Origin: Tilletiopsis washingtonensis
Lineage: Eukaryota > Basidiomycota > Exobasidiomycetes > Entylomatales
Length of the DNA stretch: 64,000 bases
Assembly (NCBI RefSeq): GCF_003144115.1
Contig: NW_020311998.1
Location: 818,581-882,580, forward strand
Direction of reading: 5' to 3'
Part shown: one piece after another, positions 21,312-31,712 of the stretch
How positions within the stretch are numbered: the first letter of the stretch is position 1
Layout: every line of letters begins with the position of its first letter
Notes under the pieces: model-generated
What the model was told of the DNA's origin: nothing
The model's database searches: none
What the model saw: the letters and a program-made list of their open reading frames with translations, nothing else
Made by a program: the position numbers and the translations under genes

Positions 21312-23064
21312 ATGGCAGCCATCGGACGCGGCGCTCGCACAGGCGCGACGGCGTGGTGGCGTCTCGCTGCGCGGCCACAAGTCAGGATAGGGCAATGCTG
21401 GCGTAGCACGCGAGCCAGCAGCAGCAGCAGTGGCGGCGGCCCGAGCGAGGCCTCTCCTGCGCCGTCGCAGCCACTGCCGCCGCTCTTCGATCTCTCCTCT
21501 GCGCCGGGTCCACGTCCGGGAGACGCCGCCGTGCTGGCAATGTCCGGCGGCGTCGACTCGTCCGTTGCGGCGCTGTTGGCGCTGCAGCAAGGGCTGGTGC
21601 CGCGCCCGCTCTTCATGCGCAACTGGAACGAGCTCGACGAGAGCGGCACGTTTGAGCCGGGCGCTGGAGGCGCCACGGGATGCACGTGGATGAAGGACTG
21701 GGAGGGCGTGCAGCAGACGTGTGCGGCGCTCGGCCTGGGAAGAGACTCGGCGGAACTTGTCAGTCATTCCTGACTCTGTGGCGACTTGTTGCACTGACAC
21801 CTCTCTTGCAGCTCGATCTGTCCAAAGACTACTGGCTCTCCGTGTTTCAGCCGGCGCTCGAGGCATGGGAGCGTGGCGAGACGCCGAACCCAGACGTCGG
21901 CTGCAATCGGTGCGTTGGCTTATGCTGCATCACCCAAGCGCAACGCTGATCTTTCGTTCTTTAGCGAGATCAAGTTCGGCGCCTTGATGGATCGTGTGCT
22001 GCCGGCACCGGCTGCGACAGCGCCCGATGCATTCGGACGTCGACCCGCGAAGACGTGGCTCGTTACCGGTCAGTCTGACGCTGCACGTCAGAGACGATCT
22101 GCTCACGCACGCCTCTTCCAGGTCACTACGCTCGCGTCTCATGGCGGCAAGCCGATGGCGCATGGCAGGCGCAGCTCTCGCGCGCTCGCGACAGGAACAA
22201 GGACCAGAGCTACTTTCTCAGCTCCGTCTCGCCCGAGCGGCTGGCGCAGGTGAGACGTCACAGCTTCCTTGCCCCTTACGGACCCGCTGACCTCTGCTCA
22301 GGCGCATTTCCCGCTATCCGACCTGCTCAAGACCGAGGTGCGCGACATTGCTCGGCGGTACCTTCTGCCTGCCGCCGAGAAGGAGGAGAGCATGGGCCTG
22401 TGCTTCGTCGGCGAGCGTCCGCGCCCGGCCGACGCTGCTGCTGCTGTGAGACAGCCGCTGCCTCGCAACGTGCCGCCGGCCGTCAGTGGCGGAGCGTTCG
22501 GCGCGTTCCTCGGTGAGTCGTGCAAGAAGCCTACGTGGAGCTTGCACTGACGCGCCCACGCAGCGTCGTACCTCACGCCCGTGCCTGGCCCCATCCTCGA
22601 CCCGGCAGGCAAGCAAGTCGGCACACACGCCGGTCTGCACAGCCTGACAGTCGGCCAGCGAGCTCGCGTGCCCGGTGCGCCATCGGCCTGGTTCGTGGCG
22701 CGTAAGGATGCGGCCTCGAATGCCGTGCACGTCGTAGCAGGCGGGTGAGTGCAGCCGCCAGGGCCACATGCCGTGCAGATGCTGACGCCAGACCCTCAGC
22801 GACCACGCAGCGCTGTACGCCCGCTCGCTGCGCATCGAGCGCATGACGTGGCTCGGCCCGCCACGCACAGGCACGCTGCTGGCACAGGTGCGCCACCGCG
22901 GCGACGAGGTGGCGTGCGAGGTGCTGCCCGCCGGCGACGGCGTGCACGTGTGCTTCCCGACGCCTGTGCTGGCTGTGGCGCCCGGCCAGGTGTGTGCGCT
23001 GTACGATGGCGACGTTTGTGTTGGCAGCGGCGTCATCGCAACGGTGCAGACGCTGCAGCAGTGA
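21312..23064 (+). CDS. SLM3: Mitochondrial tRNA-specific 2-thiouridylase (MnmA/TRMU)
   Basis: ATP-dependent sulfur insertion at U34 of mitochondrial Lys, Glu and Gln tRNAs. The N-terminus (about 60 aa) is Arg/Ser-rich and lacks acids, like a presequence. The PP-loop is intact (AVLAMSGGVDSSVAALLALQ). It is followed by the family blocks MRNWNELDESG, LDLSKDYWLSVF, GETPNPDVGCNREIKFG (first active-site Cys), TGHYARV, DQSYFLSSV and ESMGLCFVGER (second catalytic Cys). A C-terminal beta-barrel segment runs from GLHSLTVGQR to a TGA at 23062-23064. Seven exons are joined by introns of about 50-65 nt; most reading phases were checked at the conserved blocks. Both catalytic cysteines and the PP-loop are present, so the enzyme should be active. 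The start at 21312 is the first ATG that gives a presequence-like N-terminus. Confidence 0.93.
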
Positions 23065-23493
23065 GGTGGGGGCCATTGCAATGTCACCCAATGAAGACTT
23101 CTCTGAAGCGGCACCACGTCGACGATGCAACGTTGCGTAGCGCAGCCTGCTTTGGAGATCCTTCTGCGTGCGTGAGCAGACATGCAGCGCGGGGCGAGAG
23201 CAAGGCGGATGCAGCACCTGGGCGTGCACATGCACAGACGGTTGCGCATGCGTTCAGGAGCAGCAGCAGATGTTGCCGCGGCTACGCTCGCCGAGAACGA
23301 CAAGGTTCAGTCTCCTCACCGCAGTACGCACATCACACCATGCGCTTCATCCAGTGCCCACACCTCACTCGCAATGGTAACACGTGTGATTGCTCGGACC
23401 TGATGATGTTTCTTGCTGCTTCCCCGCATTGCCCTTCTCATCCTCTCGCCCCGCTACGCGCTCCCTCCTGCCGCTCCGCTGATTCACATCCCC
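23065..23493. other. Intergenic, convergent 3' ends
   Basis: Between the 3' ends of the thiouridylase and the minus-strand unknown gene. Its pyrimidine-rich right part (23410-23520) borders the coding-looking tail of that gene. No gene is seen. Confidence 0.45.
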
Positions 23494-23589
23494 TCACTCG
23501 CTCGTTCCACCATTGCACGCCGCAGCCGCCTCGCGCGCCAGGTTCTCGGGCGGGGGCACGTAGTACTCCTCCGACTCAGCCGCGTAGTC

Positions 23590-24216
23590 CTACACCATCG
23601 CGACCTTCCAGTCCTCCACCTCGCCGCGCTCGACCGAGTCGATCAGGCGACCGACCTCACTGTAGAAGTTGCCCGTAGCGGCCAGGATGTGCGTCCAGTC
23701 AGGAGGAGTCATTGATTCGGCGAAGGCAAGGCTGCGGCCGTGGTTGCCGAGGGCGCCGCAGCGCCGCCACCAGCGCTCCCAGGTGTCGCCGAGGAGCTCG
23801 CAGAGAACGCAGTCCAAGCCATCGACGTTGCGACGAATGAATGCGAGCGTCTCGTCGTCGAGGCCACACTCGGCGGCGTTGGCTGCATCCGAATCGCGAG
23901 CAGCAGCGATAGGCGGCAGCGCCGCAGCATTCTGGCCATCGAGATCAGAGCTGGATGCCGTCTCGACGCGCGCGAGCGTGCCTGCGTTCATAGGATGCCG
24001 GATCAGCTCCGTTCGCGTAGTCTGCACGCCCCGAGGCCACTCACCCGCCTCTTCGTCCATGCCGAGGTGGTCCTTCATCGCCGCGAGCTGAGTCCAAAGC
24101 GCTTCCGCTACCGCCTTCCAGCTTGATCCTCCAAACGGGGGCTCGATGGTGCCGTCGCTGCGCAGATACGCGCGAAACGAGGCGTTCGAGTGCGGAACTG
24201 CAGCAGAAGGCGGCAT
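23590..24216 (-). CDS. Unknown protein with possible stop read-through tail
   Basis: An ATG at 24216 opens 208 codons of balanced, protein-like composition, unlike the Arg/Ala shadows around it. It contains a Trp-rich block (LLGDTWERWWRRCGALGNHG), MTPPDWTHILAATGNFYSEV and VERGEVEDWKVAMV. I recognise no domain, and no signal peptide or membrane segment is evident. After the TAG (23590-23592) the same frame continues for 31 codons to a TGA (23494-23496) with equally protein-like sequence (DYAAESEEYYVPPPENLARE). The stop may therefore be a recent nonsense change, a read-through site, a sequencing error or part of an unrecognised intron. A 5' exon upstream of 24216 is possible, since a CTGCAG acceptor lies just before the start. 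Confidence 0.5.
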   Translation of the reverse strand: MPPSAAVPHSNASFRAYLRSDGTIEPPFGGSSWKAVAEALWTQLAAMKDHLGMDEEAGEWPRGVQTTRTELIRHPMNAGTLARVETASSSDLDGQNAAALPPIAAARDSDAANAAECGLDDETLAFIRRNVDGLDCVLCELLGDTWERWWRRCGALGNHGRSLAFAESMTPPDWTHILAATGNFYSEVGRLIDSVERGEVEDWKVAMV

Positions 24217-25004
24217 TGCGTCAAGAGCTGCAGACGAAGGCGACGCGGTGACGGCACTGACGAAGCGAGGCTGCGCATGAGCATGTATGCTCAGGCCGCG
24301 CGCGATGCGCTGCCCGTCGGTGCGTCAAGCTGCTCACCAAGATGCGCGCTTGCGGGCCACGGTGTGCGGGACCAGAGTGTAGATGAGACGGCCTTGAAGC
24401 GAGGTGAAGAGAATGCGATGACGACACAGCAGCGCAGGCGAAAGAGTGTGAGGGTCGGGAGTGAAGCTGGAGTCGGCGCGGCAGAGCGCTTTAGGAGCAC
24501 CGCCGCACGGCGCGCTCGCACGGCCCGCCGGGACGCGGTCACCTGCACGTCATCTCGTGTGGCCGTGGCTGGGTGTCGAAGCACCCCTGCGCAGCGTAGC
24601 GCCATGCTGTACCCACTCGAGTCTCTACACTTCAGCTAGCGCTAATCTGCGCGGTGTGAGCCAGGCCTGCAGTGTGGCGCGAGGGTTCCCTGGCACCGCA
24701 AGCGCGCATCCTCCGCTTGACGTGTCACGCGCGTCCTCCGCCTCGCGTGTCACGCGCGCCGGGGCTGCATCCGACGCTGCGCAAGTTCTGCGAGGGTGGA
24801 AAGCAATCTAATTGAGCACGACCTATGAGCACATAGCTGCGAACTGTCAGGTACAGCGAGCGGGGCGAAGATTGTGACGGCAAAGTCGACGGCAAGCCGT
24901 GCGGAGCGCGCGACGGTCGGAGGCCCCCGACCCTCCTCCTCTTGTTGCACGCGTTCTCTTCCAGCTCGGCCGGCAGGCAGCGTACAGCCTCCATATTGCG
25001 GCCA
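24217..25004. other. Intergenic, no gene recognised
   Basis: Between two minus-strand genes; it should contain the promoter of the unknown gene at 23.6-24.2 kb and the 3' UTR of the glucanase. One imperfect 25-bp tandem pair is listed separately. No coding region is supported. Confidence 0.45.
24710..24759. repeat. Two tandem 25-bp units
   Basis: Units 24710-24734 and 24735-24759 share CCTCCGC and CGTGTCACGCGCG and differ only around the central TTGA/CTCG and at the last base. It is a minor local duplication in intergenic DNA. Confidence 0.85.
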
Positions 25005-26725
25005 CTAGCAGTAGACGTTACCGCGATCATTCTGCGCAAAAGAGTGTCAGCAAAGGAGCACGAGGAGACGCGCAAAGTCGCTGACGAGATTGGTGGTCAC
25101 TACGCCCAACTGAACGAGTCTGGAGTACGACCAGTCTGCTGCTTGCGGAGCCTTATACGTCCAGGCGATCCACCCTGAACTGCTCCGCTCGTAGATGTCT
25201 CGCTGCGTGTCGAACATGCGCTTGAGATAGCTCTTGTAGGTCGCGGACCACTTCGACGACGCGTCAGTACGTCCTGGACGCGTACATGCACTCTCTACGC
25301 ACCTGGCTGCCGTCGCCCGTCTTCGTGCCGTCGCAGCGACCGCGGTACGTCGAGCCCGGGTAGGTGCCGTCGTATCTGGCACCCACGCCACGACCGTTCA
25401 GGTACTGATCAAGGCAAGACGTCAGCATGGGGGGTGCAAGATACGCGTGCGCTCGGAGGCCGTGCTCCCGCTCGCTCGCTCCTGTTCGCTGGCTACTCGA
25501 CCCTTCACCCTCATCCATTCGTCCTCACACCTTCGCTCTGCTTCGCTCTGCTTCGCTCTGCTTCGCTCTGCTCACCTTGGCGCAGTCAGTGAAAGCCGGC
25601 GTCCACTCGCCAACGACCGTCCACAGGTTCTTCTGCGAGGCCGCGAGCGACTGGCGGTTCGCGCAGAGGCCGCGCAGGCGCTGGTCCTGCGACTGGCCAA
25701 TGACGCCGTTGTCGAACATCGTGTAGATGTGCGTGTCGATCATGACGGCCTGGAAGTTCGGCGGCTGCATGAAGCCACGGTACGCGCCGACGCCATTGAA
25801 GCCGTCGTGGATGCCGACGACGTAGTTCGTGGGCGTGTTGCCGTTGGCGTAGCGCACGCCGTAGTATGCGTCCTGCCAGTAGGCGTCGGTGAAGTCCTTG
25901 CGGCCGGCGCCGTTGGTCGTCAGCGGCTCGTTGAGCAGCTGGATCGACGTGACGGCGGGCGTGTTGGCAAACATCTGCGCCAGCGCGATGCATGCGTTCT
26001 TGGCGCGCGTGCGGGCGCCGTCGTTGAAGAACCAGTCGGCGTTGCCCTTCTTGCCCGAGTTGTCAAAGCCGTTCTGGCTGCCCGGCGCGCCGTGCAGGTC
26101 GATGAACACGCGCAGCCCGTACTTAGCCGCCCTGCAAGGCGTGTCAGTGTGTGACACTGATGTGCCCTGCGGCGGACTCACCATCCGACACCCTTGCGCA
26201 GGTAGTCGAGCTGGTCGGCGCGCACGTATGGCTCGCCGGCGCTCGTCTCAAAGGCCCAGTAGCCAATGGGGATGCGCACGTCTGAGCAGGGCATCAGTGC
26301 CATGCAGCCGCACAGGCGGGCAGTATCGACTCACGGTTGAGGCCATACGACGCAATCAGCCGGAAGTCGTTCTCTGTGATGAACGACGCCCAGTGCGCCT
26401 GCAGGCGGCTGCGCGCGTTGCCGACGTACTGGCCAAACGTGTACTCGTCGACGACGCGGTTGTCGCCGGTGTTGTCGAACAGGTCCGGCGTGATCCACGG
26501 CTCGGCCACGAGCCAGCCGCCGATGTTCACGCCGCGGATCTTCTGCGTGTTGTAGTTCCACGACGGGTTCTGGCGCGAGTGCAGGTCGATGATGACGTCG
26601 CGCGCCTCGACGGGGAACTCCTCCGAGAGCGTGCCGTTGCCGTCGGCGCGGATCACGACCGGCGAGGCATTGACGGCGGCGAGCGCAGCCAGCACGAGGC
26701 TGGCGAGCCGGGCGAATGACCGCAT
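25005..26725 (-). CDS. EXG1: Exo-1,3-beta-glucanase, GH5 family, secreted
   Basis: Secreted glucosidase that trims beta-1,3-glucan chains of the cell wall from the non-reducing end. Exons 26335-26725, 26182-26281, 25576-26131, 25303-25404, 25086-25250 and 25005-25031 give 446 aa. The start (MRSFARLASLVLAALAAVNA) is a clear signal peptide. Family blocks are IRGVNIGGWLVAEPWITPDLF, HVRIPIGYWAFE, VFIDLHGAPGSQNGFDNSG, the acid/base Glu in LLNEPL, the nucleophile Glu in VVGEWTPAFTDCAKYLNG and WIAWTYKAPQAADWS. The last exon of 27 nt restores the family's C-terminal D-R...C ending. One acceptor (before WSATYKSYL) is AAG, not CAG. The intron after exon 3 is 171 nt and carries a 10-bp tandem repeat touching its donor. 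Both catalytic residues are present, so it should be functional. Confidence 0.94.
25531..25570. repeat. Four perfect tandem 10-bp units at a splice donor
   Basis: CTTCGCTCTG is repeated four times without mismatch inside the EXG1 intron 25405-25575. On the gene's strand the array starts at the first base of the GTGAGC donor (25570-25575), so unit gain or loss would happen directly beside the 5' splice site. Confidence 0.95.
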
Positions 26726-29334
26726 CGTAGTGGAGAGACGTCTAGGAGGATGGGGCAATCGTGGCACCAGGGCGATTGCAGGAGACAGGGAAAAGCAGGA
26801 ATCTGGACCGGCCAGAAGCGTGCAGAGGGGTTAAGAGGGAGATGGTGCGGAGGCAAGGGCCGGCGGAGGCGGCGGGCAGCGGCAGGGCCGGCCGCGCAGG
26901 TGCAGCGGAGCGGCAGGTGCGGCCTCTTGGCTGGCTGCGGCGCCGTAGGGCCGCGCACTGCGGGCCAGGGAGCGGCCGTTGTGCCCGGCACGCCGGTGTT
27001 GGACGACGACGCGCCGGCGTCGCGGCGGCCTGCTGGCGCCATCCCTGTCCCTGCTGCTAGCGCCGCGCCTGCGCCGCTCCGCTCATGCTTGTGATGCCTC
27101 CCTCGGCGCTGTCCAGCAGCGCCCGCAGCGAGCTCATCTCTGCCGAGCCTCGGCAGGCTCGCTCCGTGCTGCCGCTGCGCTCGGCCGCGGCCCTGGCGAG
27201 AAAAGAAAGAAAGCGCCGCGAACACGGCTGAGGCTTGCGCCCTCGCTCGTCGCAGGAGCGCTTGGCACCGCTCCCGCTGCAGCTCGGCGTGAGAGAGCCA
27301 TCTGCTCTGGACGCTCGCAATCTGCGCCAGCCGGCACGGAGCGTGCGCTCAGAGACGAGGCGAGCGCACCCGTGGGCCGCACGCTCCCCGCTTGCAACTC
27401 CGCTGCGGCGGGAAGGCGCAGACGCCGAGGCCGGGCCGCAGAGGCAGCACCGCAGCACGCCGCACGCAGGCCAGCGGCACAGCATGCTCCCGTCGCCGAC
27501 GAGTCTTCCCGCTGCTGCAGCGCTGCATGGCTCGGCACCGCTCGCTGCACGTCACAGAGCAAGCCGAGGGGCCCAAGCGGCGCCCACGAGCCCGTCGCTG
27601 GCGTGAGATGGGCTGCGGGGCGGTTGCGCCGGTGCGGGCCACATGCGCCGCAGCTGCCTCGGCGAGCACGGCGCCTCTGCGGCTGTACGCCTGGCGCGTC
27701 CGTCGGCACGCTACGCACGGCAGACGTAGCGCACGCTGCCCGCCGCCGGCAGCTGCGTGCTCGTGCCGCCGCTGCGCTCCGGAGGCGCGGCAGCGCGGCC
27801 CTGCGGCTCGGCGAGATGCAGGACGGCGGCACCGCCGGGGTCCAAGGTGTTGGACTGCCGCTGGACCCGTGCCGGCGCCGACGCTGCGCTGCCGCCATGG
27901 CTTGCCTGCAGGCGGCGCAAAGTTTGCAGCACAGCGCCACTCTTGCACGCTCCCGCTCCCGTGGCACTGCCACAGCCGCACTCCGCCGCATCCTCGCTGG
28001 GCCGCTCTCGGCACCCTCGCGCTGCACCAGCGAGGGCCGCACAGCTCACGCCGCGCCGGCGCACCCCTCGCGCCTGCCTTTCCTGGCCGCGAGAGCTCGC
28101 CAAGGCTGCGGCGATCCAGGCGAGCATGGTTGGCGTGCAGAAGGCTCCTTCATGCTTTCAAGGTGGACACGGCGCTCTCGAGTCTGACGCGCTGCGCTCC
28201 TGCGCTGCGGCGGCCGAGCGCAGGTTGGACGCGCGTCTACCGCTCGGCTCGGCGTGGCATGCAGCCGCGCAGGCGGCAGCTTCCGCCATGCCTCGGCACC
28301 CGTCCGCCGCAGCGTGCCGGCACCGCAGCGACGGCTAGCGTGATGAGGAGCAGGTTATCCGACTCGGGGCTGCGGTCGTCAGGGAGCGCCATCGGGGCCC
28401 ACACGCTTGGGCTCATCAACGGCGACGCAGAGGCCGCCTCATCACGCCCTCGGCGACCGGCGTCCGCTCGTCCCACTGCTGACGCATCGCCTGCGCACTG
28501 CCGCCTGCTCGAGCGCAGCCTCGCCCACCTCTCACACGTGGCGTCCCACGTTGTGAGATGCAGGAGTAGAGCCGCGTGGGAGCGCTCATGCGGCTAGCCT
28601 CTCCGCCTCAGCAGTTGTCCCCGCGCCCGCGTCCGTTCGCCCGATTGCGGCAGTGACGCCGTCCAGCCCCACCGCCGTCGCCCCCACAGCTGCAGGCGAG
28701 ATGTGGATGCAAGAAGGAGCGCAGTGCAGCCCTTGCAGACGCCGGAGCTTACTCTGCGCTTAGGCGTCCCTGTCACTCGGCTCCCACCGCGAGCCAGTCA
28801 CGCCGCGCCTCGGTCTACAGCCGCGCGCCCATGAGCGGACTCGGCAAGACTCTGCGCTGGCGTCGCACGGCCCCGCATCTGCACTCCGGTGCTGAAAGGC
28901 GTCCGCTTTGGTGCGTCCTTGGCATGACATCCTGCCGCAGCGCGCCAATGAGATGTGGGTCGCACCTCCAAGCGGGCGCCGGCAGACTCGCCGCGGCACG
29001 TCTTTGGTAGAGCCGCGGCGTTGCGGGGGCCATGCTTTCGGACGAAATGCAACGAGCAAAAGCGACGCTCAGGCCATGCTCAGAGCGGCCGAGGCCTCAT
29101 TCGGGGCGTGCCTAAGTCCTGCCATCTGCATCCATGCCCTTCTCACATCCCGAATCACGCGGCAGGCCCGGTGGGCAACAGCGACATTTGAGGGCGACGA
29201 TCTTTCATTAGTGGTCTAGGAGGCGGCCATGCGGGAGGCTGACAGAACGCTGCGGCGGCTGTCTGTGCGGCGCAAGGCAGCGGGTATGAGGTATGACGGC
29301 GTCGAGGCGGAGACGCGGGGGAGAAGACGGATGC
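26726..29334. other. 2.6 kb with no supported gene
   Basis: Upstream of EXG1 and downstream of the unknown membrane protein. Open frames of up to about 400 codons occur on both strands, but they overlap one another, are dominated by Arg, Ala and Ser, and match no family. The part near 26,726 must hold the EXG1 promoter. I see no repeat or mobile element. Confidence 0.5.
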
Positions 29335-30374
29335 TCAGACGCGAGCCAGGGTCGACTCGGCGCCGATGAAGGCCGGTCGCGAGCGGAAAGCGCGCATCAC
29401 AGAGCCAGACGCAGAGCGCAAAGAAGCTGATGAGCACGGCGTCAGTGCCGCCATCGCACCTCTTGTCGCTCTATACTCACAGTCAGAGCGGGGCGACGCC
29501 GCATGGGTGTCGCTCGTGCGCCGCAGCAGGTCGGGCCGCGGCGTGAGCGCGGCGCCCGTGGCGAAGCTGTCGTACGAGGCCCAGCCCTTTTGCGTCTCGG
29601 GGCTGCTCGACATGCCCGTGTCCGAGACGATGGTCAGGACATTCTCGTCGTCGGGCTCCGGCGACTCCTTGCCGCCGCGCGGCGGCGAGGCGAAGATGCC
29701 GCTCGCCGACTTCTTCGCCTTTGCCCGCGGCGGCGTGCGCCCCGATGTTGGCGACGTGGACGGCGCTGCGGAGGAGGCTGCGCCACTGGACAGCGTGCCG
29801 CGCTCGAGCAGCTCGATTGTCGAGGAGCCGAGCTGCGGAAGAGCCTCGTGCTGGCTCGGCCCATCGATGCGCACCCGGAGCGGCGCGCGCGGATGCTTGG
29901 TGTCGCCGCCGACGCCCTGGTCGGCACGGCGCAGCGCTGCGCGGCAAAAGTCGCGCAGCATCGTCGCCTTGGTGCGCTGCTGCGTCTGGATCGGCCGGCT
30001 GTCGCGGCGCGAGTGCGAAGCGCTGCGCATCAGGCTCTTGCCCTTTGCCTGCGTGCGGCGCGCGGCGCGCAGCTCGAGGAGGATCACGACGCACGCCAGC
30101 ACGGCGATGAAGTACGCCACCATCCACGCGAGTTCTCGCTTGGACGAATTGGGGATCAGAGGAAGACGTCTGCAGCCAAGGCGTCAGCTCGGGGCCTTTG
30201 CGCAGCAGCGCATGGCACACGTCCCCTTCTAAGCCCGCAGCCGGCAGGACGCTCTGCCGCTCTTGCGGCCGCGCAGCATGTCGCATCCTCTTGCTTGTAC
30301 ACGTGTTCCCAAGACCACAGCGCCACTCGAGGCACGCATACTCTGCCCCGCATTCACTGTGCGCAGCCCCCTCT

Positions 30375-30448
<74 letters not shown>

Positions 30449-31712
30449 ACCCTCCCCCTCACCCTCCGCCCCCCCCCAGGCTCATGCGCGGCGCGCTCAA
30501 GCCAGCTATAACGATCCCGGCTGACATGCTACGATGCCGGGACGCAGCAGCGACATCGAGCAGAGGCCGCCCGGCACGAGACGCACTGCGCGCCAATCCT
30601 CAAAGAGCCGCCTCATCCATCGGCCCCCCCATCGCCCCTCCCCCAACTCCGCCCCCCCCCCCTCGCACTACTCACGGAGTCTTGGCGCGGTGCAGCGGCG
30701 GCGCCAGCTGCGCGAGCGCAATGCCGGGCCCATGCGTGTAGGCATCGAGGTCCTTGAAGCGGCCGTACACGTAGCCCTGGCCGGGCGTCCAGCGCCACCA
30801 CGGCTTGCCCCACAGCTCCTTTGCCCACTTGACGGCGCTCTCGCGGCGCGGCCGGCGCCCGTCGTCGGGCACCGAGAGGCGCACGTCGTCGTCGAGCTGC
30901 CAGCGCGACCAGCCGTGGCGCAGCAGGCTGTCGTGCGACACGTCGGCCGGCACGGCGAGCTGCGGCGCCGCGCCCTGCAGCGCCGCCGCCTCGGACGTGG
31001 TGATGCCGCGCGCGGGCGAGGTGCGCTGGCGGAAGGCGTAGCTGCGCGGAAAGAGGCCGAGCGAGCGATGCGTGCGCTGCGCGGGCCCCACGGCCGCCGC
31101 GTGGAAGGGCGTGATGCTCGTGTAGTGCAGGTCGTGCAGGTACGCCGCGCCGCTGCTGGGGCGCGCCTTGCGGCGCGACTGCGGCGCACTGAACGTCTGC
31201 GTCGACGCCTGTGGCCGGTCGTGCGGCTCCTGCTCGTCGGCATCGGCGTCGTCGGGCTGCCGCAGCACGGGCGGATGCGCCAGCAGCTCCTCTGGGATGT
31301 CGTCGGCGTCAGGATCGAGCGAGGCGTCGGCATCGAGCTCGTCGCGCCGCCGCCACTGGCCGTCTGACGCGAGGCGCCAGGCAGAGCGAGCGCGCTGCTG
31401 CGCTGCGCCGCCATCAGGGCGCCACGGATCTGTCGCGCGCGGCGGGATGGCGGCGGCGGCGACGAGCGAGGAGGCGGCGAGCGGCAGCAAAAAGACGGGC
31501 GGCGCGACGGCGGAGGCGAGCGCGAGGGCGGCGACGCTGGCACGCAGCAGGCGGCGCGGACGGCGGCGGCGCGCGGCGACGGGCTCGGCGGTGCGGCTGG
31601 CGGCGGCGGGGGGATGCGTGCCGCTGGCGGAGCGCGAGGGCCCGGCGCCCGCATCGGCGCGCGCGGCGGTGGCCCTGGCGCCGCCGCCGCCGGCGGCTGC
31701 GCAGGCGCTCAT
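29335..31712 (-). CDS. Unknown two-pass membrane protein
   Basis: Three exons (30676-31712, 29481-30169, 29335-29426) close in phase to about 605 aa. A basic stretch (VAARRRRPRRLL) leads into a hydrophobic segment at about residues 50-85. The middle has acidic low-complexity sequence and then a well-formed Trp/Tyr-rich block (KWAKELWGKPWWRWTPGQGY, VYGRFKDLDAYTHGPG). The splice then joins RLPLIPNSSKRELAWMVAYF to a strong transmembrane helix (AVLACVVILLEL, about residues 360-378) and a Ser-rich tail of about 225 aa. I do not recognise the family; an organelle-membrane protein is a guess. Intron 1 is 506 nt, about ten times the local norm, and contains the 71-base C run. Intron 2 (29427-29480, 54 nt) is stop-free and in frame. 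The start at 31712 is the last ATG before the basic region; the frame remains open upstream. Confidence 0.6.
30378..30448. repeat. Uninterrupted run of 71 cytosines
   Basis: All bases from 30378 to 30448 are C, followed by further C-rich sequence to about 30476; other C runs lie at 30621-30661. It falls inside intron 1 of the minus-strand membrane-protein gene, so the transcript would carry about 71 consecutive G, a strong G-quadruplex former. Its true length is uncertain because such runs are hard to sequence and assemble. Confidence 0.9.

Noticed and set aside
26979-28597. Overlapping frames of about 400 codons in the 2.6 kb gap
   Set aside because: Two plus-strand frames and a minus-strand frame overlap with equal quality, none matches a family, and all are Arg/Ala/Ser-rich, so none can be preferred.
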